64,000 nucleotides of DNA from Lotus japonicus (Eukaryota; Streptophyta; Magnoliopsida; Fabales; Fabaceae): assembly GCF_012489685.1 (NCBI RefSeq), contig NC_080046.1, positions 34,559,176 to 34,623,175 of the forward strand, read 5' to 3'. The notes beneath the pieces were generated by a model, which worked only from the letters and a program-made list of their open reading frames with translations, had not been told where the DNA came from and did no database searches. This document shows positions 9,501 to 25,014 of the stretch, in pieces. Each line of letters starts with the position of its first letter. The stretch's first letter is position 1. The position numbers and the translations under genes are program-made.

Positions 9501-12500
9501 AAACCCTAAACCCTAAAATCTAAACCCTAAACACCCACATTTAGTTGAGCTCTACGAACTGGCATCACATTCGGTGGAGGAATATCATGAGCTCTTATGG
9601 TGGTACAAAAAGACACTTTTTGTCATTAGAGAGGAATTTTTCCACTCAAAAGCTACATGTTGGCATCATTCTCCTTTGGTTCTTTTGTACTTATTTCTTT
9701 ACAAATCTGCATTTGTAGTAAGTTTTAATTGAGCTCTACGAAATTATATCACATACAATGGATTAGTAACATCGATATTAAATTTTTGTCCTCTCAAAAG
9801 CTATTTGTTTGCCTCTTTACCCATTTGTCTTACCCTAAACCCAAAACCCTAAAACCTAAACCCTAAACACCCAAATTTAGTTGAGCTCTACGAACTTGCA
9901 TCACATTCGGTAAAGGAATATCATGAGCTTAAACTTATGGTGGTACAAAAAGACACATTTTGTCATTAGAGAGTAATTTCTCCACTCAAAAGTTATATGT
10001 TGGCCTCATTCTCCTTTGGTGCAAATGTACTTATTTCGTTACAATTCTCCATTTGTTGTAAGTTTTACTTGAGTTCTACGAACACATATCACATACAATG
10101 GATTAAGAACATCTATTTTATATTTATGTCCTCTCAAAAGCAATACGTTGGCCTCTTTATACTTTTTTCCTACTCTAAACCCTAAACCCTAAACCCTAAA
10201 CACCCACATTTAGTTGAGCTCTACGAACTTGCATCACATTCGGTGGAGGAATATCATGTGCTTAAATTATGGTGGTACAAAGAGACAAATTTTGTCATTA
10301 GATAGGAATTTTTCCACTCAAAAGTTACATGTAGGCCTCATTCTCCTTTGGTTCTTTTGTACTTATTTCTTTACAAATCTGCATTTGTAGTAAGTTTTAA
10401 TTGAGCTCTACGAAATTATATCACATACAATGGATTAGTAACATCGATTTTAAATTTATGTCCTCTCAAAAGCTATTTGTTTGCCTCTTTACCCATTTGT
10501 CTTACCCTAAACCCTAAACCCTAAAATCTAAACCCTAAACACCCATATTTAGGTTAGCTCTACGAACTTGCATCACATTCGGTAAAGGAATATCATGAGC
10601 TTAAACTTATGGTAGTACAAAAAGACACTTTTTGTCATTAGAGAGTAATTTCTCCACTCAAAAGTTATATGTTGGCCTCATTCTCCTTTGGTGCAAATGT
10701 ACTTATTTCGTTACAATTCTCCATTTGTTGTAAGTTTTAGTTGAGTTCTACGAACTCATATCACATACAATGAATTCATAACATCTATTTTATATTTATG
10801 TCCTCTCAAAAGCTATACGTTGGCCTCTTTATACTTTTTTCCTACTCTAAACCCCAAACCCTAAACACCCACATTTAGTTGAGCTCTACGAACTTGCATC
10901 ACATTCGGTAGAGGAATATCATGAGCTTAAACTTATGGTGGTACAAAAAGACACTTTTTGTCATTAGAGAGGAATTTTTCCACTCAAAAGCTACATGTTG
11001 GCCTCATTCTCCTTTGGTTCTTTTGTACTTATTTCTTTACAAATCTGCATTTGTAGTAAGTTTTAATTGAGCTCTACGAAATTATATCACATACAATGGA
11101 TTAATAACATCGATATTAAATTTATGTCCTCTCAAAAGCTATTTGTTTGCCTCTTTACCCATTTGTCTTACCCTAAACCCTAAAACCTAAACCCTAAACA
11201 CCCAAATTTAGTTGAGCTCTACGAACTTGCATCACATGCGGTAAAGGAATATCATGAGCTTAAACTTATGGTAGTACAAAAAGACACATTTTGTCATTAG
11301 AGAGTAATGTCTCCACTCAAAAGTTATATGTTGGCCTCATTCTCCTTTGGTGCAAATGTACTTATTTCGTTACAATTCTCCATTTGTTGTAAGTTTTAGT
11401 TGAGTTCTACGAACTCATATCACATACAATGAATTAATAACATCTATTTTATATTTATGTCCTCTCAAAAGCTATACGTTTGCCTATTTATACTTTTTTC
11501 CTACTCTAAACCCTAAACCCTAAACCCTAAACTCCCACATTTAGTTGAGCTCTACGAACTTGCATCACATTCGGTGGAGGAATATCATGAGCTTAAACTT
11601 ATGGTGGTACAAAAAGACACTTTTTGTCATTAGAGAGGAATTTTTCCACTCAAAAGCTACATGCGGGCCTCATTCTCCTTTGGTTCTTTTGTACTTATTT
11701 CTTTACAAATCTGCATTTGTAGTAAGTTTTAATTAAGCTCTACGAAATTATATCACATACAATGGATTAATAACATCGATTTTAAATTTATGTCCTCTCA
11801 AAAGCTATTTGTTTGCCTCTTTACCCATTTGTCTTACCCTAAACCCTAAAATCTAAACCCTAAACACCCATATTTAGGTTAGCTCTACGAACTTGCATCA
11901 CATTCAGTAAAGGAATATCATGAGCTTAAACTTATGGTAGTACAAAAAGACACTTTTTGTCATTAGAGAGTAATTTCTCCACTCAAAAGTTATATGTTGG
12001 CCTCATTCTCATTTGGTGCAAATGTACTTATTTCGTTACAATTCTCCATTTGTTGTAAGTTTTAGTTGAGTTCTACGAACTCATATCACATACAATGAAC
12101 TCATAACATCTATTTTATATTTATGTCCTCTCAAAAGCTATACGTTGGCCTCTTTATACTTTCTTCCTACTCTAAACCCTAAAGCCTAAACACCCACATT
12201 TAGTTGAGCTCTACGAACTTGCATCACATTCGGTGGAGGAATATCATGAGCTTAAACTTATGGTGGTACAAAAAGACACTTTTTGTCATTAGAGAGGAAT
12301 TTTTCCACTCAAAAGCTACATGTTGGCATCATTCTCCTTTGGTTCTTTTGTACTTATTTCTTTACAAATCTGCATTTGTAGTAAGTTTTAATTGAGCTCT
12401 ACGAAATTATATCACATACAATGGATTAGTAACATCGATATTAAATTTTTGTCCTCTCAAAAGCTATTTGTTTGCCTCTTTACCCATTTGTCTTACCCTA

Positions 12501-12876
12501 AACCCAAAACCCTAAAACCTAAACCCTAAACACCCAAATTTAGTTGAGCTCTACGAACTTGCATCACATTCGGTAAAGGAATATCATGAGCTTAAACTTA
12601 TGGTGGTACAAAAAGACACATTTTGTCATTAGAGAGTAATTTCTCCACTCAAAAGTTATATGTTGGCCTCATTCTCCTTTGGTGCAAATGTACTTATTTC
12701 GTTACAATTCTCCATTTGTTGTAAGTTTTACTTGAGTTCTACGAACACATATCACATACAATGGATTAAGAACATCTATTTTATATTTATGTCCTCTCAA
12801 AAGCAATACGTTGGCCTCTTTATACTTTTTTCCTACTCTAAACCTTAAACCCTAAACCCTAAACACCCACATTTAG

Positions 12877-15840
12877 TTGAGCTCTACGAACTTGCATCAC
12901 ATTCGGTGGAGGAATATCATGAGCTTAAACTTATGGTGGTACAAAAAGACACTTTTTGTCATTAGAGAGGAATTTTTCCACTCAAAAGCTACATGTTGGC
13001 CTCATTCTCCTTTGGTTGTTTTGTACTTATTTCTTTACAAATCTGCATTTGTAGTAAGTTTTAATTGAGCTCTATGAAATTATATCACTTACAATGGATT
13101 AATAACATCGATATTAAATTTATGTCCTCTCAAAAGCTATTTATTTGCCTCTTTACCCATTTGTCTTACCCTAAACCCTAAAATCTAAACCCTAAACACC
13201 CACATTTAGTTGAGCTCTACGAACTTGCATCACATTCGGTAAAGGAATATCATGAGCTTAAACTTATGGTAGTACAAAAAGACACTTTTTGTCATTAGAG
13301 AGTAATTTCTCCACTCAAAAGTTATATGTTGGCCTCATTCTCCTTTGGTGCAAATGTACTTATTTCGTTACAATTCTCCATTTGTTGTAAGTTTTAGTTG
13401 AGTTCTACGAACTCATATCACATACAATGAATTCATAACATCTATTTTATATTTATGTCCTCTCAAAAGCTATACGTTGGCCTCTTTATACTTTTTTCCT
13501 ACTCTAAACCCTAAACCCTAAACCCTAAACACCCACATTTAGTTGAGCTCTACGAACTTGCATCACATTCGGTGGAGGAATATCATGAGCTTAAACTTAT
13601 GGTGGTACAAAAAGACACTTTTTGTCATTAGAGAGGAATTTTTCCACTCAAAAGCTACATGTTGGCCTCATTCTCCTTTGGTTCTTTTGTACTTACTTCT
13701 TTACAAATCTGCATTTGTAGTAAGTTTTAATTGAGCTCTACGAAATTATATCACATACAATGGATTAATAACATCGATATTAAATTTATGTCCTCTCAAA
13801 AGCTATTTGTTTTCCTCTTTACCCATTTGTCTTACCCTAAACCCTAAACCCTAAAACCTAAACCCTAAACACCCAAATTTAGTTGAGCTCTACGAACTTG
13901 CATCACATTCGGTAAAGGAATATCATGAGCTTAAACTTATGGTAGTACAAAAAGACACATTTTGTCATTAGAGAGTAATGTCTCAACTCAAAAGTTATAT
14001 GTTGGCCTCATTCTCCTTTGGTGCAAATGTACTTATTTCGTTACAATTCTCCATTTGTTGTAAGTTTTAGTTGAGTTCTACGAACTCATATCACATACAA
14101 TGAATTAATAACATCTATTTTATATTTATGTCCTCTCAAAAGCTATACGTTGGCCTCTTTATACTTTTTCCTACTCTAAACCCTAAACTCTAAACCCTAA
14201 ACACCCACATTTAGTTGAGCTCTACGAACTTGCATCACATTCGGTGGAGGAATATAATGTGCTTATATTATGGTGGTACAAAGAGACAAATTTTGTCATT
14301 AGATAGGAATTTTTCCACTCAAAAGCTACATGTAGGCCTCATTCTCCTTTGGTTCTTTTGTACTTATTTCTTTACAAATCTGCATTTGTAGTAAGTTTTA
14401 ATTGAGCTCTACGAAATTATATCACATACAATGGATTAGTAACATCGATATTAAATTTATGTCCTCTCAAAAGCTATTTGTTTGCCTCTTTACCCATTTG
14501 TCTTACCCTAAACCCTAAACCCTAAAATCTAAACCCTAAACACCCATATTTAGGTTAGCTCTACGAACTTGCATCACATTCGGTAAAGGAATATCATGAG
14601 CTTAAACTTATGGTAGTACAAAAAGACACTTTTTGTCATTAGAGAGTAATTTCTCCACTCAAAAGTTATATGTTGGCCTCATTCTCCTTTGGTGCAAATG
14701 TACTTATTTCGTTACAATTCTCCATTTGTTGTAAGTTTTAGTTGAGTTCTACGAACTCATATCACATACAATGAATTCATAACATCTATTCTATATTTAT
14801 GTCCTCTCAAAAGCTATACGTTGGCCTCTTTATACTTTCTTCCTACTCTAAACCCTAAAGCCTAAACACCCACATTTAGTTGAGCTCTACGAACTTGCAT
14901 CACATTCGGTGGAGGAATATCATGAGCTTAAACTTATGGTGGTACAAAAAGACACTTTTTGTCATTAGAGAGGAATTTTTCCACTCAAAAGCTACATGTT
15001 GGCCTCATTCTCCTTTGGTTCTTTTGTACTTATTTCTTTACAAATCTGCATTTGTAGTAAGTTTTAATTGAGCTCTACGAAATTATATCACATACAATGG
15101 ATTAATAACATCGATATTAAATTTATGTCCTCTCAAAAGCTATTTGTTTGCCTCTTTACCCATTTGTCTTACCCTAAACCCTAAACCCTAAAATCTAAAC
15201 CCTAAACACCCACATTTAGTTGAGCTCTACGAACTTGCATCACATTCGGTAAAGGAATATCATGAGCTTAAACTTATGGTAGTACAAAAAGACACTTTTT
15301 GTCATTAGAGAGTAATTTCTCCACTCAAAAGTTATATGTTGGCCTCATTCTCCTTTGGTGCAAATGTACTTATTTCGTTACAATTCTCCATTTGTTGTAA
15401 GTTTTAGTTGAGTTCTACGAACTCATATCACATACAATGAATTCATAACATCTATTTTTTATTTATGTCCTCTCAAAAGCTATACGTTGGCCTCTTTATA
15501 CTTTTTTCCTACTCTAAACCCTAAACCCTAAACCCTAAACACCCACATTTAGTTGAGCTCTACGAACTTGCATCACATTCGGTGGAGGAATATCATGAGC
15601 TTAAACTTATGGTGGTACAAAAAGACACTTTTTGTCATTAGAGAGGAATTTTTCCACTCAAAAGCTACATGTTGGCCTCATTCTCCTTTGGTTCTTTTGT
15701 ACTTATTTCTTTACAAATCTGCATTTGTAGTAAGTTTTAATTGAGCTCTACGAAATTATATCACATACAATGGATTTGTAACATCGATATTAAATTTATG
15801 TCCTCTCAAAAGCTATTTGTTTGCCTCTTTACCCATTTGT
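12877..15840 (+). repeat. Segmental duplication within the array, copy 2
   Basis: Partner of 6534-9500, matched by shared rare variants in identical order. A third partial match to its middle (A with GTACTTACTTC, B with TCAACTC, divergent A) runs from 18234 to about 19245 and then diverges. The end point is approximate. Confidence 0.7.
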
Positions 15841-18800
15841 CTTACCCTAAACCCTAAACCCTAAAACCTAAAACCCTATACTCCCAAATTTAGTTGAGCT
15901 CTACGAACTTGCATCACATTCGGTAAAGGAATATCATGAGCTTAAACTTATGGTAGTACAAAAAGACACTTTTTGTCATTAGAGAGTAATTTCTCCACTC
16001 AAAGGTTATATGTTGGCCTCATTCTCCTTTGGTGCAAATGTACTTATTTCGTTACAATTCTCCATTTGTTGTAAGTTTTAGTTGAGTTCTACGAACTCAT
16101 ATCACACATACAATGAATTAATAACATCTATTTTATATTTATGTCCTCTCAAAAGCTATACGTTGGCCTCTTTATACTTTTTTCCTACTCTAAACCCTAA
16201 ACCCTAAACACCCACATTTAGTTGAGCTCTACGAACTTGCATCACATTCGGTGGAGGAATATCATGAGCTTAAACTTATGGTGGTACAAAAAGACACTTT
16301 TTGTCATTAGAGAGGAATTTTTCCACTCAAAAGCTACATGTTGGCCTCATTCTCCTTTGGTTCTTTTGTACTTATTTCTTTACAAATCTGCATTTGTAGT
16401 AAGTTTTAATTGAGCTCTACAAAATTATATCACATACAATGGATTAGTAACATCGATATTAAATTTATGTCCTCTCAAAAGCTATTTGTTTGCCTCTTTA
16501 CCCATTTGTCTTACCCTAAACCCTAAACCCTAAAATCTAAACCCTAAACACCCATATTTAGGTTAGCTCTACGAACTTGCATCACATTCGGTAAAGGAAT
16601 ATCATGAGCTTAAACTTATGGTAGTACAAAAAGACACTTTTTGTCATTAGAGAGTAATTTCTCCACTCAAAAGTTATATGTTGGCCTCATTCTCCTTTGG
16701 TGCAAATGTACTTATTTCGTTACAATTCTCCATTTGTTGTAAGTTTTAGTTGAGTTCTACGAACTCATATCACATACAATGAATTCATAACATCTATTTT
16801 ATATTTATGTCCTCTCAAAAGCTATACGTTGGCCTCTTTATACTTTCTTCCTACTCTAAACCCTAAAGCCTAAACACCCACATTTAGTTGAGCTCTACGA
16901 ACTTGCATCACATTCGGTGGAGGAATATCATGAGCTTAAACTTATGGTGGTACAAAAAGACACTTTTTGTCATTAGAGAGGAATTTTTCCACTCAAAAGC
17001 TACATGTTGGCCTCATTCTCCTTTGGTTCTTTTGTACTTATTTCTTTACAAATCTGCATTTGTAGTAAGTTTTAATTGAGCTCTACGAAATTATATCACA
17101 TACAATGGATTAATAACATCGATATTAAATTTATGTCCTCTCAAAAGCTATTTGTTTGCCTCTTTACCCATTTGTCTTAGCCTAAACCCTAAACCCTAAA
17201 ATCTAAACCCTAAACACCCACATTTAGTTGAGCTCTACGAACTTGCATCACATTCGGTAAAGGAATATCATGAGCTTAAACTTATGGTAGTACAAAAAGA
17301 CACTTTTTGTCATTAGAGAGTAATTTCTCCACTCAAAAGTTATATGTTGGCCTCATTCTCCTTTGGTGCAAATGTACTTATTTCGTTACAATTCTCCATT
17401 TGTTGTAAGTTTTAGTTGAGTTCTACGAACTCATATCACATACAATGAATTCATAACATCTATTTTTTATTTATGTCCTCTCAAAAGCTATACGTTGGCC
17501 TCTTTATACTTTTTTCCTACTCTAAACCCTAAACCCTAAACCCTAAACACCCACATTTAGTTGAGCTCTACGAACTTGCATCACATTCGGTGGAGGAATA
17601 TCATGAGCTTAAACTTATGGTGGTACAAAAAGACACTTTTTGTCATTAGAGAGGAATTTTTCCACTCAAAAGCTACATGTTGGCCTCATTCTCCTTTGGT
17701 TCTTTTGTACTTATTTCTTTACAAATCTGCATTTGTAGTAAGTTTTAATTGAGTTCTACGAAATTATATCACATACAATGGATTAATAACATCGATATTA
17801 AACTTATGTCCTCTCAAAAGCTATTTGTTTGCCTCTTTACCCATTTGTCTTACCCTAAACCCTAAACCCTAAAATCTAAACCCTAAACACCCATATTTAG
17901 GTTAGCTCTACGAACTTGCATCACATTCGGTAAAGGAATATCATGAGCTTAAACTTATGGTAGTACAAAAAGACACTTTTTGTCATTAGAGAGTAATTTC
18001 TCCACTCAAAAGTTATATGTTGGCCTCATTCTCCTTTGGTGCAAATGTACTTATTTCGTTACAATTCTCCATTTGTTGTAAGTTTTAGTTGAGTTCTACG
18101 AACTCATATCACATACAATGAATTCATAACATCTATTTTATATTTATGTCCTCTCAAAAGCTATACGTTGGCCTCTTTATACTTTTTTCCTACTCTAAAC
18201 CCTAAACCCTAAACCCTAAACACCCACATTTAGTTGAGCTCTACGAACTTGCATCACATTCGGTGGAGGAATATCATGAGCTTAAACTTATGGTGGTACA
18301 AAAAGACACTTTTTGTCATTAGAGAGGAATTTTTCCACTCAAAAGCTACATGTTGGCCTCATTCTCCTTTGGTTCTTTTGTACTTACTTCTTTACAAATC
18401 TGCATTTGTAGTAAGTTTTAATTGAGCTCTACGAAATTATATCACATACAATGGATTAATAACATCGATATTAAATTTATGTCCTCTCAAAAGCTATTTG
18501 TTTGCCTCTTTACCCATTTGTCTTACCCTAAACCCTAAACCCTAAAACCTAAACCCTAAACACCCAAATTTAGTTGAGCTCTACGAACTTGCATCACATT
18601 CGGTAAAGGAATATCATGAGCTTAAACTTATGGTAGTACAAAAAGACACATTTTGTCATTAGAGAGTAATGTCTCAACTCAAAAGTTATATGTTGGCCTC
18701 ATTCTCCTTTGGTGCAAATGTACTTATTTCGTTACAATTCTCCATTTGTTGTAAGTTTTAGTTGAGTTCTACGAACTCATATCACATACAATGAATTAAT

Positions 18801-19434
18801 AACATCTATTTTATATTTATGTCCTCTCAAAAGCTATACGTTGGCCTCTTTATACTTTTTTCCTACTCTAAACCCTAAACTCTAAACCCTAAACACCCAC
18901 ATTTAGTTGAGCTCTACGAACTTGCATCACATTCGGTGGAGGAATATAATGTGCTTATATTATGGTGGTACAAAGAGACAAATTTTGTCATTAGATAGGA
19001 ATTTTTCCACTCAAAAGCTACATGTAGGCCTCATTCTCCTTTGGTTGTTTTGTACTTATTTCTTTACAAATCTGCATTTGTAGTAAGTTTTCATTGAGCT
19101 CTACGAAATTATATCACATACAATGGATTAATAACATCGATATTAAATTTATGTCCTCTCAAATGCTATTTGTTTGCCTCTTTACCCATTTGTCTTACCC
19201 TAAACCCTAAACCCTAAAACCTAAACCCTAAACACCCACATTTAGTTGAGCTCTACGAACTTGCATCACATTCGGTAAAGGAATATCATGAGCTTAATCT
19301 TATGGTAGTACAAAAAGACACTTTTTGTCATTAGAGACTAATTTTTCCACTCAAAAGCTATATGTTGGCCTCATTCTCCTTTGGTTCAAATGTACTTATT
19401 TCGTTACAATTCTCCATTTGTTGTAAGTTTTAGT

Positions 19435-19451
19435 TGAGTTGTACCAACTCA
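19435..19451. repeat. Dyad variant with both arms changed
   Basis: TGAGTTG, TAC, CAACTCA. Compared with the usual B dyad, one base differs in each arm (C to G and G to C), so the palindrome is kept. The same form recurs near 20779, 22119 and 22793, within the four-monomer repeat. Confidence 0.85.
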
Positions 19452-19578
19452 TATCACATACAATGGATTAATAACATCTATTTTATATTTATGTCGTCTC
19501 AAAAGCTATACATTGGCCTCTTTATACTTTTTTCCTACTCTAAACCCTAAACCTTAAACCCTAAACACCCACATTTAG

Positions 19579-22258
19579 TTGAGCTCTACGAACTTGCTTC
19601 ACATTCGGTGGAGGAATATCATGAGCTTAAACTTATGGTGGTATAAAAAGACACTTTTTGTCATTAGAGAGGAATTTTTCCACTCAAAAGCTACATGTTG
19701 GCCTCATTCTCCTTTGGTTCTTTTGTACTTATTTCTTTACAAATCTGCATTTGTAGTAAGTTTTAATTGAGCTCTACGAAATTATATCACATACAATGGA
19801 TTAGTAACATCGATATTAAATTTATGTCCTCTCAAAAGCTATTTGTTTGCCTCTTTACCCATTTGTCTTACCCTAAACCCTAAACCCTAAAACCTAAAAC
19901 CCTATACTCCCAAATTTAGTTGAGCTCTACGAACTTGCATCACATTCGGTAAAGGAATATCATGAGCTTAAACTTATGGTAGTACAAAAAGACACATTTT
20001 GTCATTAGAGAGTAATGTCTCAACTCAAAAGTTATATGTTGGCCTCATACTCCTTTGGTGCAAATGTACTTATTTCGTTACAATTCTCCATTTGTTGTAA
20101 GTTTTAGTTGAGTTCTACGAACTCATATCACATACAATGAATTAATAACATCTATTTTATATTTATGTCCTCTCAAAAGCTATACGTTGGCCTCTTTATA
20201 CTTTTTTCCTACTCTAAACCCTAAACCCTAAACACCCACATTTAGTTGAGCTCTACGAACTTGCATCACATTCGGTGGAGGAATATCATGAGCTTAAACT
20301 TATGGTGGTACAAAAAGACACTTTTTGTCATTAGAGAGGAATTTTTCCACTCAAAAGCTACATGTTGGCCTCATTCTCCTTTGGTTCTTTTGTACTTACT
20401 TCTTTACAAATCTGCATTTGTAGTAAGTTTTAATTGAGCTCTACGAAATTATATCACATACAATGGATTAATAACATCGATATTAAATTTATGTCCTCTC
20501 AAATGCTATTTGTTTGCCTCTTTACCCATTTGTCTTACCCTAAACCCTAAACCCTAAAACCTAAACCCTAAACACCCACATTTAGTTGAGCTCTACGAAC
20601 TTGCATCACATTCGGTAAAGGAATATCATGAGCTTAATCTTATGGTAGTACAAAAAGACACTTTTTGTCATTAGAGAGTAATTTTTCCACTCAAAAGCTA
20701 TATGTTGGCCTCATTCTCCTTTGGTTCAAATGTACTTATTTCGTTACAATTCTCCATTTGTTGTAAGTTTTAGTTGAGTTGTACCAACTCATATCACATA
20801 CAATGGATTAATAACATCTATTTTATATTTATGTCCTCTCAAAAGCTATACATTGGCCTCTTTATACTTTTTTCCTACTCTAAACCCTAAACCTTAAACC
20901 CTAAACACCCACATTTAGTTGAGCTCTACGAACTTGCTTCACATTCGGTGGAGAAATATCATGAGCTTAAACTTATGGTGGTACAAAAAGACACTTTTTG
21001 TCATTAGAGAGGAATTTTTCCACTCAAAAGCTACATGTTGGCCTCATTCTCCTTTGGTTCTTTTGTACTTATTTCTTTACAAATCTGCATTTGTAGTAAG
21101 TTTTAATTGAGCTCTACGAAATTATATCACATACAATGGATTAGTAACATCGATATTAAATTTATGTCCTCTCAAAAGCTATTTGTTTGCCTCTTTACCC
21201 ATTTGTCTTACCCTAAACCCTAAACCCTAAAACCTAAAACCCTATACTCCCAAATTTAGTTGAGCTCTACGAACTTGCATCACATTCGGTAAAGGAATAT
21301 CATGAGCTTAAACTTATGGTAGTACAAAAAGACACATTTTGTCATTAGAGAGTAATGTCTCAACTCAAAAGTTATATGTTGGCCTCATTCTCCTTTGGTG
21401 CAAATGTACTTATTTCGTTACAATTCTCCATTTGTTGTAAGTTTTAGTTGAGTTCTACGAACTCATATCACATACAATGAATTAATAACATCTATTTTAT
21501 ATTTATGTCCTCTCAAAAGCTATACGTTGGCCTCTTTATACTTTTTTCCTACTCTAAACCCTAAACCCTAAACACCCACATTTAGTTGAGCTCTACGAAC
21601 TTGCATCACATTCGGTGGAGGAATATCATGAGCTTAAACTTATGGTGGTACAAAAAGACACTTTTTGTCATTAGAGAGGAATTTTTCCACTCAAAAGCTA
21701 CATGTTGGCCTCATTCTCCTTTGGTGCTTTTGTACTTACTTCTTTACAAATCTGCATTTGTAGTAAGTTTTAATTGAGCTCTACGAAATTATATCACATA
21801 CAATGGATTAATAACATCGATATTAAATTTATGTCCTCTCAAATGCTATTTGTTTGCCTCTTTACCCATTTGTCTTACCCTAAACCCTAAACCCTAAAAC
21901 CTAAACCCTAAACACCCACATTTAGTTGAGCTCTACGAACTTGCATCACATTCGGTAAAGGAATATCATGAGCTTAATCTTATGGTAGTACAAAAAGACA
22001 CTTTTTGTCATTAGAGAGTAATTTTTCCACTCAAAAGCTATATGTTGGCCTCATTCTCCTTTGGTTCAAATGTACTTATTTCGTTACAATTCTCCATTTG
22101 TTGTAAGTTTTAGTTGAGTTGTACCAACTCATATCACATACAATGGATTAATAACATCTATTTTATATTTATGTCCTCTCAAAAGCTATACATTGGCCTC
22201 TTTATACTTTTTTCCTACTCTAAACCCTAAACCTTAAACCCTAAACACCCACATTTAG
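19579..22258 (+). repeat. Four-monomer higher-order repeat, two full copies
   Basis: Two tandem copies of a 1,340-bp unit: 19579-20918 and 20919-22258. Each begins with an A monomer carrying the rare GAACTTGCTTCACATTCGG, followed by B, an A with GTACTTACTTC, and a B with CTTAATCTTATGG plus the altered dyad TTGTACCAA. A shortened third copy follows, with the marker A monomer again at 22259 and then after only 674 bp at 22933. Confidence 0.85.
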
Positions 22259-25014
22259 TTGAGCTCTACGAACTTGCTTCACATTCGGTGGAGAAATATC
22301 ATGAGCTTAAACTTATGGTGGTACAAAAAGACAATTTTTGTCATTAGAGAGGAATTTTTCCACTCAAAAGCTACATGTTGGCCTCATTCTCCTTTGGTTC
22401 TTTTGTACTTATTTCTTTACAAATCTGCATTTGTAGTAAGTTTTAATTGAGCTCTACGAAATTATATCACATACAATGGATTAGTAACATCGATATTAAA
22501 TTTATGTCCTCTCAAAAGCTATTTGTTTGCCTCTTTACCCATTTGTCTTACCCTAAACCCTAAACCCTAAAACCTAAAACCCTATACTCCCAAATTTAGT
22601 TGAGCTCTACGAACTTGCATCACATTCGGTAAAGGAATATCATGAGCTTAAACTTATGGTAGTACAAAAAGACACTTTTTGTCATTAGAGAGTAATTTTT
22701 CCACTCAAAAGCTATATGTTGGCCTCATTCTCCTTTGGTTCAAATGTACTTATTTCGTTACAATTCTCCATTTGTTGTAAGTTTTAGTTGAGTTGTACCA
22801 ACTCATATCACATACAATGGATTAATAACATCTATTTTATATTTATGTCCTCTCAAAAGCTATACATTGGCCTCTTTATACTTTTTTCCTACTCTAAACC
22901 CTAAACCTTAAACCCTAAACACCCACATTTAGTTGAGCTCTACGAACTTGCTTCACATTCGGTGGAGAAATATCATGAGCTTAAACTTATGGTGGTACAA
23001 AAAGACAATTTTTGTCATTAGAGAGGAATTTTTCCACTCAAAAGCTACATGTTGGCCTCATTCTCCTTTGGTTCTTTTGTACTTATTTCTTTACAAATCT
23101 GCATTTGTAGTAAGTTTTAATTGAGCTCTACGAAATTATATCACATACAATGGATTAGTAACATCGATATTAAATTTATGTCCTCTCAAAAGCTATTTGT
23201 TTGCCTCTTTACCCATTTGTCTTACCCTAAACCCTAAACCCTAAAACCTAAAACCCTATACTCCCAAATTTAGTTGAGCTCTACGAACTTGCATCACATT
23301 CGGTAAAGGAATATCATGAGCTTAAACTTATGGTAGTACAAAAAGACACATTTTGTCATTAGAGAGTAATTTCTCCACTCAAAAGTTATATGTTGGTCTC
23401 ATTCTCCTTTGGTGCAAATGTACTTATTTCGTTACAATTCTCCATTTGTTGTAAGTTTTACTTGAGTTCTACGAACTCATATCACATACAATGAATTAAT
23501 AACATCTATTTTATATTTATGTCCTCTCAAAAGCAATACGTTGGCCTCTTTATACTTTTTTCCCACTCTATACCCTAAACCCTAAACCCTAAACACCCAC
23601 ATTTAGTTGAGCTCTACGAACTTGCATCACATTCGGTGGAGGAATATCATGTGCTTAAATTATGGTGGTACAAAGAGACAAATTTTGTCATTAGATAGGA
23701 ATTTTTCCACTCAAAAGTTACATGTAGGCCTCATTCTCCTTTGGTTCTTTTGTACTTATTTCTTTACAAATCTGCATTTGTAGTAAGTTTTAATTGAGCT
23801 CTACAAAATTATATCACATACAATGGATTAATAACATCGATTTTAAATTTATGTCCTCTCAAAAGCTATTTGTTTGCCTTTTTACCCATTTGTCTTACCC
23901 TAAACCCTAAACCCTAAAATCTAAACCCTAAACACCCATATTTAGGTTAGCTCTACGAACTTGCATCACATTCGGTAAAGGAATATCATGAGCTTAAACT
24001 TATGGTAGTACAAAAAGACACTTTTTGTCATTAGAGAGTAATTTCTCCACTCAAAAGTTATATGTTGGCCTCATTCTCCTTTGGTGCAAATGTACTTATT
24101 TCGTTACAATTCTCCATTTGTTGTAAGTTTTATATGAGTTCTACGAACTCATATCAGATACAATGAATTCATAACATCTATTTTATATTTATGTCCTCTC
24201 AAAAGCTATACGTTGGCCTCTTTATACTTTTTTCCTACTCTAAACCCTAAACCCTAAACACCCACATTTAGTTGAGCTCTACGAACTTGCATCACATTCG
24301 GTGGAGGAATATCATGAGCTTAAACTTATGGTGGTACAAAAAGACACTTTTTGTCATTAGAGAGGAATTTTTCCACTCAAAAGCTACATGTTAGCCTCAT
24401 TCTCCTTTGGTTCTTTTGTACTTATTTCTTTACAAATCTGCATTTGTAGTAAGTTTTAATTGAGCTCTACGAAATTATATCACATACAATGGATTAATAA
24501 CATCGATATTAAATTTATGTCCTCTCAAAAGCTATTTGTTTGCCTCTTTACCCATTTGTCTTACCCTAAACCCTAAACCCTAAAACCTAAACCCTAAACA
24601 CCCAAATTTAGTTGAGTTCTACGAACTTGCATCACATTCGGTAAAGGAATATCATGAGCTTAAACTTATGGTAGTACAAAAAGACACATTTTGTCATTAG
24701 AGAGTAATGTCTCCACTCAAAAGTTATATGTTGGCCTCATTCTCCTTTGGTGCAAATGTACTTATTTCGTTACAATTCTCCATTTGTTGTAAGTTTTAGT
24801 TGAGTTCTACGAACTCATATCACATACAAGGAATTAATAACATCTATTTTATATTTATGTCCTCTCAAAAGCTATACGTTTGCCTATTTATACTTTTTTC
24901 CTACTCTAAACCCTAAACCCTAAACACCCACATTTAGTTGAGCTCTACGAACTTGCATCACATTCGGTGGAGGAATATCATGAGCTTAAACTTATGGTGG
25001 TACAAAAAGACACT

